A DNA stretch of 64,000 nt from contig NC_051082.1 in assembly GCF_004664715.2 (NCBI RefSeq), forward strand, positions 8,686,498 through 8,750,497, given 5' to 3'. This DNA is from Peromyscus leucopus. Taxonomy: Eukaryota; Chordata; Mammalia; Rodentia; Cricetidae. Below are positions 41,561 through 52,054 of this stretch, in pieces. Within the stretch, counting starts at the first letter, position 1; the number at the start of each line of letters is the position of its first letter. The position numbers were made by a program, and so were the translations under genes. The notes under the pieces are model-generated. The model made no database searches, was not told the origin of the DNA, and saw only the letters and a program-made list of their open reading frames with translations.

Positions 41561-43095
41561 ATCTGAGGATGGACTCCAGGCCCCTGGCAAATGCTCTCTC
41601 CCTGAGCTTCGCACCAGCCTCCATTCTCTTTTGGCCCGCATTTGTGGCCTCTCCCCTCCTTGGGTCTCCAACCACTTGGTAGCAGCAGAGTCAGAGCAAA
41701 GGCTGAGCAGGATGCTACTTCCATTGGCCTCAGGCAAGCACCTTCCGTGTGCTTCCGTTTCCTATCTGTACACTCCCTGCGGGGCTCAGAAACTGAAGAT
41801 AATGTAAGGAATGGTTGCTCGGGGCAGTCCCCATCCCGCCCAGGCTTTCTATGAGCTTGGCCTTATTCTTATTCCCTCCCTCCCCACACCCAGACTTCCA
41901 TTGTGGCTGCAGCCTGGCTGGTGCCTTGTGCTGCTGGAGAATTCTGAGATGGATACTGTCAACAGAGCCCAAGGCAGCCACAGGAGTTCAGAGTGTGTGG
42001 TTGGAGGGGCCCCTTTACAAAACAGTGTGCCAGTGCCAGCAGCAGCCCATACGGCCTTCGGTGGGCAGCCGTCCATCTGTCCGTCAGCCTGCCAAAGCTT
42101 ACCGATACACAATTCATCTGGGCGAGGGAGAAACATGATTTGGAAGTGACCCTGAAGGCTGCAGAGCCAGAGGCCAGGTACATTTGCATATGTGGGAGGG
42201 AAGGGGGGCATCTAGAACATTCCCCCAGGAGGCTGAACTGGGACCCAGTGTCCATGACACAGCTCTCCTCACAACAGTAAGACTTTAGGTTGTGCGGCTC
42301 CAAGGTCTCTAGCCTTGAATTGGATTTAGCCCCTCCTCTGTCCACCTGCCAGGTGCCCACCCCCCTTCCCAAGATATCATGGAGCAAAGCGTCCCAGCAC
42401 GCAGCGGCTTTCCGGATACTCCCCCGTTTCTCTGCTAACCCCTAAACATGGTCTTGATTCCTTTGAGAGGCACCCCTCTGAGCCGTCCACAGACAGCAGG
42501 TCCCAGTAGAAGTCGGTCTCCCTCCTTCAGGGCAGGTGCACAGATTCTCATCAGACTCTGAGTTTGCTGGAGCTTGCAGATGCTCCCTGTGGCCTTTAGA
42601 AGTGCAGTTTCCTTGGAGATAGCAACATCCGACCTGGGCACTTGCCTGACGGTGGACCAGATTTTATTACTGGCAAGAACTGGGAAACAGGTCTCTAGAC
42701 AGAGCCAAAGCCGCCATCAGCCAGCATCAGGGTTTTCATTTTGAAGCCAGCGAAGCGCCACAGAGCGAGACCCCTTTGATGTGATAATGTGAAAATGAGA
42801 ATTGATTTAAAAAAAAAAAAAAGATCACTGCCATTTAATTAACCTGTGTGCTGGCAGCGATCATTTGCCGACGTTTCGATGAGTAACACACAGCCGACTC
42901 TCTTCATACGTGCATGTGTCAAGGGCTGGGGATAAGGGTTGAAGTCTTAGTTCTCTAGTGAACAGGACGGGCTCTGTTTCCTTCAGGCCTCCATGAGCAC
43001 AGCAAGGTCTTCAGCCCTTCTCTGTTGTAAGGTCTTTCGGGATGTGGAGTACAGCGATGATTCCATTCCACCGTGATCCCACTTCATGAGGCACC
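41561..43095 (+). other. Intronic sequence; possible conserved stretch at 42640-42900
   Basis: No repeat recognised. The 42640-42900 part (GATTTTATTACTGGCAAG, TGATGTGATAATGTGAAAAT, CCATTTAATTAACCTGTGTG) is complex and repeat-free apart from a poly(A)14 run, and looks like intronic conserved sequence. Confidence 0.4.
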
Positions 43096-43099
43096 ACCA

Positions 43100-43165
43100 G
43101 AGTCAGGACAGCGTGGCCCATAAGCCATTCTGGCCCACAGCTGGATTTATAAATAAAGTTTTATT
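43100..43165. mobile_element. MER5A-like fragment
   Basis: GTGGCCCATAAGCCATTCTG then ATAAATAAAGTTTTATTGAG, the same motif as 6525-6630 and 43640-43691. Confidence 0.45.
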
Positions 43166-43169
43166 GAGA

Positions 43170-43330
43170 TGCTGCCTTCTATCTTTTTATTTCGTTTCCT
43201 TCTTTTTCACTTCCCATTTCCTTCCCTCTACTCTCTTCCACCTATTTCCCTCCTCCTTTCTCCCATTCTTCCTTCCAACTTTTTTCCTTTCTTCCCTTCT
43301 CATTTCTTTCTTTTCAGTTTGCATGTGTAC
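43170..43330 (+). repeat. Pyrimidine-rich low-complexity stretch
   Basis: Mixed TTCC/TTTC sequence, less regular than the tract at 41293-41560. Confidence 0.7.
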
Positions 43331-43639
43331 CTCAGGCAGTGAGCCTTTTCATCAAAAGCTACTTCCCCATAGCAAAGTTGGAAGCTCTTCCATCCTCCTC
43401 ATTCTTCTCTCTCCTTCACCATAAACTTTTCAAGTTCTTCAAACACATCATACAAACATACAGGGAATATTTAAGCATAATAGTTATGTGTTTATACACA
43501 TTTATGTTTAAATACTGTTTGTATATGAAAGCTCATACTATATAGGTTGTCTGGGATTTTTTGTTCTTTACAAATCAGTATGCATTGGGCTTTTAAACAA
43601 CTGTTTAATCAGGAGCCATAAAACCTTAGCTCATGGAAT

Positions 43640-43691
43640 AAATCTGGCCCAAGTCTGTCCAATCAATAAAGTTTTATTGGGGCTCATCACG
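43640..43691. mobile_element. MER5A-like element, left part
   Basis: AATAAATCTGGCCCAAGTC and CAATAAAGTTTTATTGGGGC. It continues at 44179 after an insertion. Confidence 0.55.
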
Positions 43692-44178
43692 TTTTATGGT
43701 GTCCTGGTTATCTGTAATCGTCAGCTTGTCACCTAGAACTATTTAGGGGAGAGACTCTCAATTGAAGAACTGCCTGGGCCAGATTGGTCTGTAGATATGT
43801 GTGTGTGTGTGGGGGTTGTCTTGATTGTTAATTGGGGGAGGAGGGTCCTGCTGGGAGGCACCATACTCTAGGCACTGGTCCTGAGCTGTGTAAAGCTAGT
43901 GCTGAGCATAAGCCTGATTGACAGGCAGCAAGCCGGGTCCTCCATGGTTCCTGCTGCCCTTCCCTGGGTGTGAGTGAGTCCCTGTCGGTCATGATTTGTG
44001 GAAGAGTGAGCAGGCCTGCCTTCAGGATTCCTGCTGGAGTTCCCGTTCTAACCTCCCTCCGTGATGGACTGTGACCCGAAGTATAATATAGCCAGATAAG
44101 CCCTTTCTTCTCCTAAGTTGCTCTGGTCAGGGTGTTTGTTGCAGCAACTGAAAGGAACTAGATAGGATACACGACATA
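43692..44178. mobile_element. Rodent repeat inserted in the MER5A-like element
   Basis: GACTCTCAATTGAAGAACTG, TGATTGTTAATTGGGGGAGG, GATGGACTGTGACCCGAAGT and GATAAGCCCTTTCTTCTCC, ending GCAACTGAAAGGAACTAGAT. Same family as 23080-23465. Confidence 0.68.
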
Positions 44179-44295
44179 TGCCTATTTATTTACATATTGC
44201 CTGTGACTGCTTTTGAACGGCACTGTCGAGTTGAGTAGTTGCCATGGAGACAAGACAGCCCAGGAAGCCTGTGACCTTTGCTGTCTGGACCCTTA
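44179..44295. mobile_element. MER5A-like element, right part
   Basis: TACATATTGCCTGTGACTGC, GAGTTGAGTAGTTGCCATGG and AGCCTGTGACCTTTGCTGTC, the text expected after the left part. Confidence 0.55.
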
Positions 44296-44500
44296 CAAGT
44301 GTGTTAACGTCTGCTGACAAACCACCCCTTTTCTTCTTACCGAGCACGTAATATTCTACAGCACGGTTGCATAAAATTTAATTAATCTGTCTCATTATTA
44401 ATTTACTCATCATTTCACAGCACCTATTATGCTGTGAAATGAGGACCGGACACATGGGCTGTATCTGGCATGACCTCATTGCTGGGGAGGGGACGGACCC
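44296..44500 (+). promoter_or_regulatory. Candidate conserved non-coding element with perfect hairpin
   Basis: AT-rich, repeat-free sequence with AAATTTAATTAATCTG and ATTATTAATTTACTC, followed by a 13-base perfect inverted repeat at 44410-44442 (arms TCATTTCACAGCA and TGCTGTGAAATGA, spacer of 7). Function unknown. Confidence 0.4.
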
Positions 44501-44504
44501 CTGA

Positions 44505-44945
44505 GCCCTTGAAACTTATGGCTGTGATGGTCTCCTAGCCGTGTGACTGTGGTCTTGAGACTGTCTCAGAGGGTGGGCTTGGGTTCCATTTCCTCTTCCC
44601 TTCGGGAATGTTCCAGCCACTTCAGCCACAATGGCTGAGCTCTCAGGGCCTGAAGTCTTGGTTGGCTCCTGGAGAGTCTGAGCAGATGCTGTCCTCTGCA
44701 CAGAACTTTGTTCTAAAACACCAGCACCTTCTACCCTATTGGTGAGGATGGCATAGGTGAGCGTCACACTGTGGAGCGACCCCAGGGAGAACATCTCTAA
44801 GGCGTGGGGAGTCGCCAGAGGGCTTGTTGGAATGCAGACATCTGGGACCCACCCCAGAGTTTTGGGGAGCTGGGTTTGCTGCACAGAGTCTGGCTTTAGG
44901 GTAACTTTGAGCCTCCGATGTTTAAAATGAAGAACTGCAGGGCAG
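44505..44945 (+). other. Intronic sequence, nothing recognised
   Basis: A 122-codon minus-strand frame (44516-44884) lies here without recognisable protein features. Confidence 0.4.
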
Positions 44946-44946
44946 C

Positions 44947-44963
44947 GGGGGGGGGGGGGGGGG
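44947..44963 (+). repeat. Poly(G) run of 17 bases
   Basis: Uninterrupted G17 directly before an ID-like SINE. Confidence 0.95.
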
Positions 44964-45036
44964 TCATGGCTCAGCAGCAGAGCACTGGCTTGCTGTGCGT
45001 GAGGTCTTAGATTCTATCCCTAAAACTAAGGAGATG
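44964..45036 (+). mobile_element. ID-type SINE fragment
   Basis: ATGGCTCAGCAGCAGAGCAC, TGGCTTGCTGTGCGTGAGGT and TTAGATTCTATCCC follow the tRNA-Ala-like ID sequence with A- and B-box remnants. Confidence 0.65.
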
Positions 45037-45039
45037 GTG

Positions 45040-46265
45040 GGGAGGAGGAGAGGCTGATTGGATAGAAAGGAAGAGCAAGAAGAGGGGGAGGGGAAGAGAG
45101 AGGGAAGGAACCTCACACAGCTTTACATGGTGATGACTGAGGGACGGATGAGGGGTCTCGGGCTGCAGAGGGCAGAAGCCAGCCACCTGGGCAGAGTATG
45201 AGCCTGTTTGGACAGTTGTGGGCCAGTTCCCTGGATGGTTCAGAGAGGTGTGACCCCGTCTCACAGAGGATCGTCACCAGGCTGTCTTAGCCAGAATGAC
45301 CTGTCAGGTTCTGTTGACAAGCCACCACCCGACCAAAGGAACTCCAAACGCTTTCTTCCTCCTGCCATGGAGTCCCCGCTCAAGATCTGTGTCCCTCGGG
45401 TGAGATTCCAGTGGATCTGATGGGGGTACTCAGTGACTCAAGGAGGCCATTGTCCTCTGGGTGGCATCTCCAATTGACCCGTGTAGGAGAGCGACAGTCC
45501 CCAAATGGGGCGGGATGGATGCCAGGTGGCCTTAAGTCAAACATCTCCTGCCGGGCAGCAGCACACAGACCATGGACTCTGATAGTTAACACGCATGTCT
45601 GGCAGAGCAGGAAGACTGCCGTAGATGAAGGGGTCCAGTTGCCCTCAGCGGTGGGCACACCCTCTATCCTAATTTACCCCTAACGATCAAGCTTTGTGGC
45701 AAGCTTGCTGGCTGCACGCACTGAGTGTATGCCAAAGGCCTCACTTAATCACCCCCAATTCTTTAAACTCACGAGGGAAAAAGAGCCGGAGGCCTTCTTA
45801 GAATCCCTGAAGGCCAGCCACGAGTGACCATGCTCACCCACCCTTGCTGTGATCCTTCACGCAGACTCATCTGCCCCACATAATCAAGGGGCAGCCAGGG
45901 AGCCACAGAGGGGAACCCCACCGAGTAAATAAGAAGTCTCGAGCTCAAAGCGGCCAGGACCCTGATTGGGCTAAGAATGGAGGAGAGAGAGCTGCCTCAC
46001 AGACCCAGGGAGCTGGGGCCCACGGAGCTCTTGAGACCATCTGCGCCGCTGAACCCTGTAATTTACGGGCGGGAAGTTGAACCTAGTGGATATTAAGTGA
46101 CTGGCCCGAGGAGTCCAGCCCACAACCCTGCTGGTGCTGAGAGCCCCTAACCTCTGGTGTCAGGGAGAAGCCGCTCTCTGTCTTGTAGGCTCTGATGGCT
46201 GGAACCCTCGGAACCACCAGATAATAGCCACTGGTTTAGACATAGTGGCCATACCTACTCAGCTT
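45040..46265 (+). other. Intronic sequence, nothing recognised
   Basis: About 1.2 kb with a GA-rich stretch near 45035-45110. No gene or repeat family identified. Confidence 0.45.
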
Positions 46266-46285
46266 TGTAAGGATGCATTTGTATG

Positions 46286-46293
46286 TGTGCGCA

Positions 46294-46341
<48 letters not shown>

Positions 46342-46366
46342 CGTGCGTGCGCGCGCGCGCGCGCAC
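46286..46366 (+). repeat. (GT)n passing into (GTGC)n and (GC)n
   Basis: Alternating purine-pyrimidine for about 80 bases: GT units, then GTGC units, then GCGCGCGCGCGCGC. A strong candidate for left-handed Z-DNA. Confidence 0.95.
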
Positions 46367-46822
46367 GGAAGTGGGTGCGTGCACCAGTGTCATCTCAGGA
46401 ATTAGTCACCTTTGTTGTGTGGAGACTGTGCCTCTCATTGGCTTGCAGGTCACCAGCTTAGCTAGATTGGTGACCAGGAAATGCCAGGGATGCTCTTGTC
46501 TCTGCCTCTCCTCCACTAGGATTACAAGCACATGCCATCATGTCTGATCTTTTATTTTGGGGTTGGGGAGGGAAGGTGGTTCATCACAGGTTTTTTTTTT
46601 TTTTTTTTTTTCTGTGTAGCCCTGGCTGTCCTCAAACTCATTCTGTAGTCCAGGCTGGTCTCGAACTCACAGAGATCTGCTGACTGAGTGCTGGGACTAA
46701 AGGTGTGCGCCACCACCGCCCAGCTCATGCCTGACTTTTTTTTTTTAACATGGGTGCTGGGGATTCGAACTCAGTTCCTAATGCATGCATAGAAAGCACT
46801 TTTCTGACTGAGCCATCTCCCC
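46367..46822 (-). mobile_element. B3-type SINE interrupted by a B1
   Basis: GTCATCTCAGGAATTAGTC and GGATTACAAGCACATGCC lead to TCTGATCTTTTATTTTGG; after the nested B1 it resumes with GTGCTGGGGATTCGAACTCA and ends TGAGCCATCTCCCCAACC. Its TG tail is the adjoining GT/GC tract. Confidence 0.72.
46590..46725 (-). mobile_element. B1 SINE nested in a B3 copy
   Basis: T22, then CTGTGTAGCCCTGGCTGTCC, GTCCAGGCTGGTCTCGAACT and GTGCGCCACCACCGCCCAGC. The start is short (the GAGACAGGGTTT part is missing). Confidence 0.85.
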
Positions 46823-46824
46823 AA

Positions 46825-47255
46825 CCTCCAGATTAATTTTCTTCCTGAGGAGAAAGAGGAGGGGCTGGGAAATGGCGTCGCACAGAGGGTAAAATATTCA
46901 TCCAACTCAAGTAAGTTTTTCCAGTTGCCCTCCGGCTTGGGTGGGGAAGGGTCTTTGGTGGCTCACACCTCAGCAGGGTAACTGTTAGTGCTGCAGACCC
47001 TGGGTGCTGTCAGAGAGCAATGTCTGAGTCTTGTGAGCCCTTCCTTGCCAGGAATTCCAAGCAAATTTAAATCTTAGTGTGGCTGTGATACATGTTAGCA
47101 CAAAGCGCTTCGGAGCACAGCTGAACCTGATTCAAATCCTGCCTCCACCTTTTTGGTGCTGTGTGACCTCAGTGGAGTGGCACAGTCTCTCTGACCATCG
47201 GCTTGTTCATCGGGAGACAAGTCCCATCTCGAAGATGAAGAAGATGACCTAATGC
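46825..47255 (+). other. Intronic sequence with a MIR at 47110-47225
   Basis: CTGATTCAAATCCTGCCTCC, GTGCTGTGTGACCTCAGTGG and ATCGGCTTGTTCATCGGGAG follow forward MIR order; the rest is unremarkable. Confidence 0.55.
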
Positions 47256-47259
47256 CTTT

Positions 47260-47314
47260 GTATGTATGTATGTATGTATGTATGTATGTATGTATGTATG
47301 TATGTATATATATA
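47260..47314 (+). repeat. (TATG)n(TA)n microsatellite
   Basis: About 11 TATG units then TATATATA. Confidence 0.95.
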
Positions 47315-48575
47315 ATTATTGGCACAAAAGCAGGGGCCTTGGAAGTCATGCTGTTTGATCTCCCCGGCCCCTCCCCTCAGCCGCCTTCTTTCTAGTTTCT
47401 GATATCGGTCAGTTGACTCTCTCTCTGTTCCACTCTCTGACCCCAAAGCGAAGCCAGGAGGAGAGGGAAGAAGCTAGCCTGGTCATTTCTCTAGGGAGAC
47501 CGTCATTTATTGGGTTGACGGGACTCTGGACGCATCCCACCGGCCCCAGGGAGACAGTGAACAGAGACCTCTGAACGAATTTATCTTGGAAATTGTCTTT
47601 TTCCTTCAGGCAGAGGGAGGAAGGAGGGACTTGGAAGGCAGCATCTAGCCAGATGCCCTGCGAAATCTGCCCCAAATCAACCATCCTTTTTAATAACGAA
47701 GGTTGTCATGAGCCCTGGTTGAGCCCCGGTTCAATCGGAAATGACAGACTGTGTAAATATTTGCTCTGTAACTGATTTATGGGGTAGGGAACAACGAAAA
47801 ATAAGATTAGTCACTAATCATGGGGAGATCAGGAAGCTGGGATGCCAGGACCCACTGCCTAGAAGGCCCAGGCCCTGACTAGGGTCAGTGCATACTCTGA
47901 GGATGCTGGGAGACACAGGGGTGTTTTGTAGGGGTCTTCACCCGGGCGTGTGGACTTGTGGATTATTCTGTAGGGGAGGCTTCCGGCAGCATTGTCTGTG
48001 TCTGAGACCAGCTTCTAGCCAGATGCTCAGATATGAGCCCAGAATGGACTTTTTTTTTCCTTGAATCTGACAGCTGGCGAACTTCCTGCCCAGATGGGTG
48101 CCTTTGAGAAACAGGAGCGAGTGTGTGTGTGGCTGTCTTTTAGGGCGAGGTTGACAGACTTGAGTCTTCCTGAGGATACGAACTGTCGAGAAGGCCAGTA
48201 GTGGGCATTATCAATCCTTCTGCAAAAGAATTAGGTCCCTACCACTCATCACCCAGCCCCTGGCATCACAAGGCTGGCATGGCATTCCATCACAGGGCAT
48301 GCCATAGCCCACTCCCTTGTTGCGAACTTCCTGTGGGTTCAACTCCACACAGCTACTCAGAGCCAACACCTCCCGTCACAGCTTGACCCTCAGGATGGCT
48401 ACTGGGTCTCCCCTCCCCATAGCATCTAGATAAAGTGGAATTCTAGATGAGCCGATCCCTTCAGATTTGTTGACCCCCCTCCTGGGTCACCAGCGTGGGG
48501 GAATCCATGAGGACCGTGCTGCAGTGTGTAAGAACCCAAGGTCTTCACCCATCTGCAGATTCATACTGGTGTCTG
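47315..48575 (+). other. Intronic sequence; possible conserved stretch at 47680-47830
   Basis: TTTTTAATAACGAAGGTTG and GTGTAAATATTTGCTCTG, then AAATAAGATTAGTCACTAAT, lie in repeat-free complex sequence. Nothing else recognised. Confidence 0.38.
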
Positions 48576-48579
48576 TACG

Positions 48580-48945
48580 GGAGCTGGGGAGATGGCTCCG
48601 TGGATAAACTTGCCTTGCAAGCAAGCAGGAGGGCCCGAGTTCAATCCCCATCACCCATGTGAAAATCTGGGTGTGGTATTGTGTGCTTGCAATTCTAGGT
48701 GCAGGTTCAAGCAGACTATAGGACAAGTTGGCCAGGCGGATTAGTTGGATCAATGAGCCCCAGTGAGAGACACTGTTTCAAAATACAAAATTTAAACCCA
48801 AACTAGAACAAAATGAAAAAGATGAGCAGCACATGAGGAATGACTTTCAATATTGACCTTGACCTTCATGCAGGCGTGCGCGCGCGGATGCGCACACCCA
48901 CCCACCCACTCACCTGTACACACACATGCACAGTCCCCACAAACA
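48580..48945 (+). mobile_element. B3-type SINE with CG/CA-rich tail
   Basis: GAGCTGGGGAGATGGCTCCG, CCGAGTTCAATCCCCATCAC and CCCAGTGAGAGACACTGTTT, then GCGTGCGCGCGCGG and CACCCACCCACC. Confidence 0.78.
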
Positions 48946-49650
48946 TGACTCACAGAAAATGTCCTTACCAATCTCATATAATATCAAGGTATTATGCTAG
49001 CCCTGGGGTCCATAAAGAACTGGTCAGACGTGACCCCTGTCCTCTAAACGGGAAGGAGACCTCAGTGTCCATGAGATGATTGGAAAAGCAGTCATGTGTT
49101 TCCAAACCGGCGTCCGAGCTGTGGGAAGCCATGTCTGCTAGTGATGGGACTCAGCTGTCTTGAGAGGAGGAGAGGGAGATGCTGGGTGGAATCTGGGTGT
49201 CAGGGACAGACATTGTCCAGGTAATGGGAAGTGAGCTTCAGGGGCAGCTTTGAGCGGCGCCTTGGACTTTCCTACTTTTAGAGAGGTGTGTCAGGACCCG
49301 GGGAACCCCATTGTGGGGGCCAGGGGCTCCTCATCTGCTTTTGGAAAGACCCTTCTTAGGATGTGGCCCTGATAACTTAGGGGTCGAGGGCCTCTTGCTG
49401 ATGGGCTGCTGTGAATGGTTATTCCTAATGTTTCAGGTCCTTGCAGAATAAATTTTGGAATGTCCATTTAGATCTGCACGCCTTGCCTCTTTCTGTCTTC
49501 CATCTGAGCATTTACTCTGACACAAAGCCATGATTAATGGGCAAGGAGAGGCAGCAGTTTAATTTACCTCTTCCTCAAATCCGGGCTTTGACCTAGCCCA
49601 TACTTTTCAAGGGTGTCTGTTTACACTCTACACACTCTATGTGTTTTAAT
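48946..49650 (+). other. Intronic sequence; possible conserved stretch at 49380-49600
   Basis: AGAATAAATTTTGGAATGTC and ACAAAGCCATGATTAATGGG in complex, repeat-free DNA. Nothing else recognised. Confidence 0.38.
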
Positions 49651-49654
49651 TTAT

Positions 49655-49853
49655 AGAATTTTTTTTTTTTTGAGACAGGGTCCCAGGTAGCCCAGGCTGG
49701 CCTTCGACACTATGTTGCCGAAGATGACCTTGAACTTCTGATCCTCCTGCCTCCACCTCCGGAGTTCAGGGGTTACAGATGTCCACCCCCACCCCCGGTT
49801 TCTGTGGCACAGGGGGCCAAACTCTCTACCAGCTGAGCCACATCCTCAGCTCT
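49655..49853 (-). mobile_element. B4-type SINE (B1-like plus ID-like parts)
   Basis: GAGACAGGGTCCCAGGTAGC, CCCAGGCTGGCCTTCGACAC and CCTTGAACTTCTGATCCTCC, then CTCTACCAGCTGAGCCACAT. Confidence 0.75.
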
Positions 49854-50965
49854 TTTCTAGGAATTTAGAGAGAACCATGTTTCTTAGTATGCCAACCGAA
49901 TCTGCGACACCAGTTACAAGGGAACTTAGAGCATCTAATTGGGAAACAGAACTCCACCTCCAGTTTGATCTTGAACTTGGAACGTGTTGAAAAAAAAAGA
50001 CATGTATCACAGTGGACTACATCACACTGTATCTGTCACTCCGCTGCCTGAGGCCTTATTTTTCTTTCTTCGAATAAAATAGAGAAACAGTTGCAGATGC
50101 CACTTAAATTATGTCTTATTATTGAGAAACAGTATTCCTGTTACTAAATCGAAACAGTGGAAACGAGTCTAAAAGTAATGAGGTGTCTGTCTCTAAAACC
50201 CACAGCCTCCACCCCTCCACCAGGCTGCCAACTGCCTCCTCCTGTGGATCCTTCTAGAAAGTGTAGATACAGATGTCCCTGCCCGCCTCAGGATGGCTCT
50301 GCTCCTGATTTTCCTAGTTTACAGTGGCGTGAAAGCAATTTGCCTTCAGCAGAAACTGCTCGGGAGCTGCATTTTCATCTATCTCCAGGCTGGCAGGATT
50401 CAGTGTGATCTCTCGACGATGGGCAGTGGCAGTGAGCCGTGGTTCCCGTCTGTCACATGTTCTGAGGGGACTGTCGCATTTCCGTACTGGGCTGGGTTGC
50501 TGAGCCTCGAGGCTTGGTCAGGTGGGTGGGTCTGATGCATTTTCAGCCCATGATAGTTTCACTCGACAGTGGGACAATTGGGCTGGACCACACTGTCACA
50601 TACTCTTGGGTGTGTGCCCTACTCACCCATATGACACACCAGCTGAGGGAGCAGCTGGGGTCTCTCTACATCCCCTCTCCCCTTAATCGGTCAGCTTGCC
50701 CTAGAGAGCTGGGTCCCCATGGTCTACCCTCCATCTCCATGGTTCTACCGTGGCCCAAGCCATTATTCTCTTGCCTGGGTGACCCCCACAGCCTTTTCCC
50801 CAATGACATTTTTTTTTTTGCTGGTGATGGAGAGAGAACCCAAGGCTTTATGCAGACCCTGCAAATGATCTGCCACTTCAGCCCCTCACTGGGGAATTCT
50901 AGACAAATGCTCTGCAAATTCTCACCCCAGTTCCTCTTTAATTAAAAAAAAATTAAGATTAAAAA
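49854..50965 (+). other. Intronic sequence, nothing recognised
   Basis: Complex sequence; frames of 80-143 codons at 50157-50945 lack recognisable protein features. Confidence 0.45.
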
Positions 50966-50969
50966 TATT

Positions 50970-51126
50970 ATGGTGTGTGTGTGTGTAAGTGTGTAAGTAT
51001 GGGGGCTTGCACATGTCACAGTGCATGTGTAGCGGTCAGAGGGACAACCTTTGGGAATTGGTTCTCTCCTTCCCCCCATGGGTCTCAGGGATCAAATTCA
51101 GATCATCAGGCCATCTCTCCCAGCCC
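50970..51126 (-). mobile_element. tRNA-derived SINE fragment
   Basis: TG-rich start, GCGGTCAGAGGGACAACCTT, TTGGTTCTCTCCTTCCCCCC and CATCTCTCCCAGCCCC. Confidence 0.68.
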
Positions 51127-51129
51127 CGT

Positions 51130-51880
51130 TCTATACTTGCCCCGTCAGACTCCATCCTGCTCTTTAAGTGGAGAGATCATTTCAAAAACCCAGTTGGTAT
51201 CATCCCCTTCCAGCTTCCTGGGGCTGTTGAAATGGGATTCAACTCTTCTTCTGACAGTGGCAGACAGGATCTGCAGAGGTCTGGCCCGCTGCCCCCAGCC
51301 CGTGTTCTGAGTTCCCTGCCCTGGCCTTGCTTCCTTTCCATGCCCTCCTGACGGCTCCCTTGCCTCCCTCCTGACCCCAGACCTCCCCAAGACTCACTCC
51401 TCCCTGACTCCAGGGTTCCCCGGAATGCAGCGTCTGTCCACTCCCCAGGTGCAGCCATGCTGTCAGATCTTACTTGCCCAGACATGTTTGCAGGACACGA
51501 AGACCCATCTTTTAAAGACACAGTGACACAGAGGACCATACCGCACACGTCTCGGTCTTTCCACTCCGTAAGAGATGTTGGTGCCCCCTCCATCCTGACT
51601 CTCTCCAGCTGGGGGAAGGGCGGTAATGTGATGGACCACTCCACTCTGAGGCACAGTGAAGATTCTTTCAGTCTTTGGCGAGGCCCCGTTAATTTTGCTA
51701 GTGCAGGAATATAAAAATCTGAGAAGGGAAAGGAGAGGAGGGAGAAGGGGAGGGGGTAGGGAGAGAAGTGGGAGAGGAAGGCTGGGGGTGGGCAGAAGAG
51801 GGAGAGAATTGGAATTTAGAGGGCTCCACTGACCAGGCATGCTTCTAGACCTTGGGCATCAGTGGACGAGGCAGATCTGG
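51130..51880 (+). other. Intronic sequence with purine-rich stretch at 51715-51815
   Basis: A GAGAGG/GGGAGA purine-rich segment is the only notable part. Frames of 80-155 codons here are unsupported. Confidence 0.4.
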
Positions 51881-51884
51881 AGGC

Positions 51885-52013
51885 CAATGAGATAGTTCCA
51901 CAGGCAAAGATGCTTGTTACCAAGTCTGGCCATCTGATCTTGACCTCTGGGACCTACAGGGGACAGAACCGATTCCTGCAAGCTGTTCTTTGTCCTGCAC
52001 ATGTGTCCTGCAG

Positions 52014-52050
<37 letters not shown>
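51885..52050 (+). mobile_element. tRNA-derived SINE with (CA)n tail
   Basis: GAGGCCAATGAGATAGTTCC, GGCAAAGATGCTTGTTACCA and TGACCTCTGGGACCTACAGG, then (CA)14 at 52019-52047. Confidence 0.65.
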
Positions 52051-52051
<1 letters not shown>

Positions 52052-52054
52052 GAG

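Noticed and set aside
40752..41807. 351-codon open frame, Ser/Pro/Leu-rich
   Set aside because: Most of it is the CCCT/CCTT polypyrimidine tract translated, with an old L1 fragment at its start. No splice sites, domain or start context support a gene.
43692..44178. Target duplication around the repeat inside MER5A
   Set aside because: Only partial matches (CACG/CACGA) were visible at the edges; not convincing.
44964..45036. tRNA-like sequence with A- and B-box remnants
   Set aside because: It is an ID-type SINE fragment; no full cloverleaf can be drawn.
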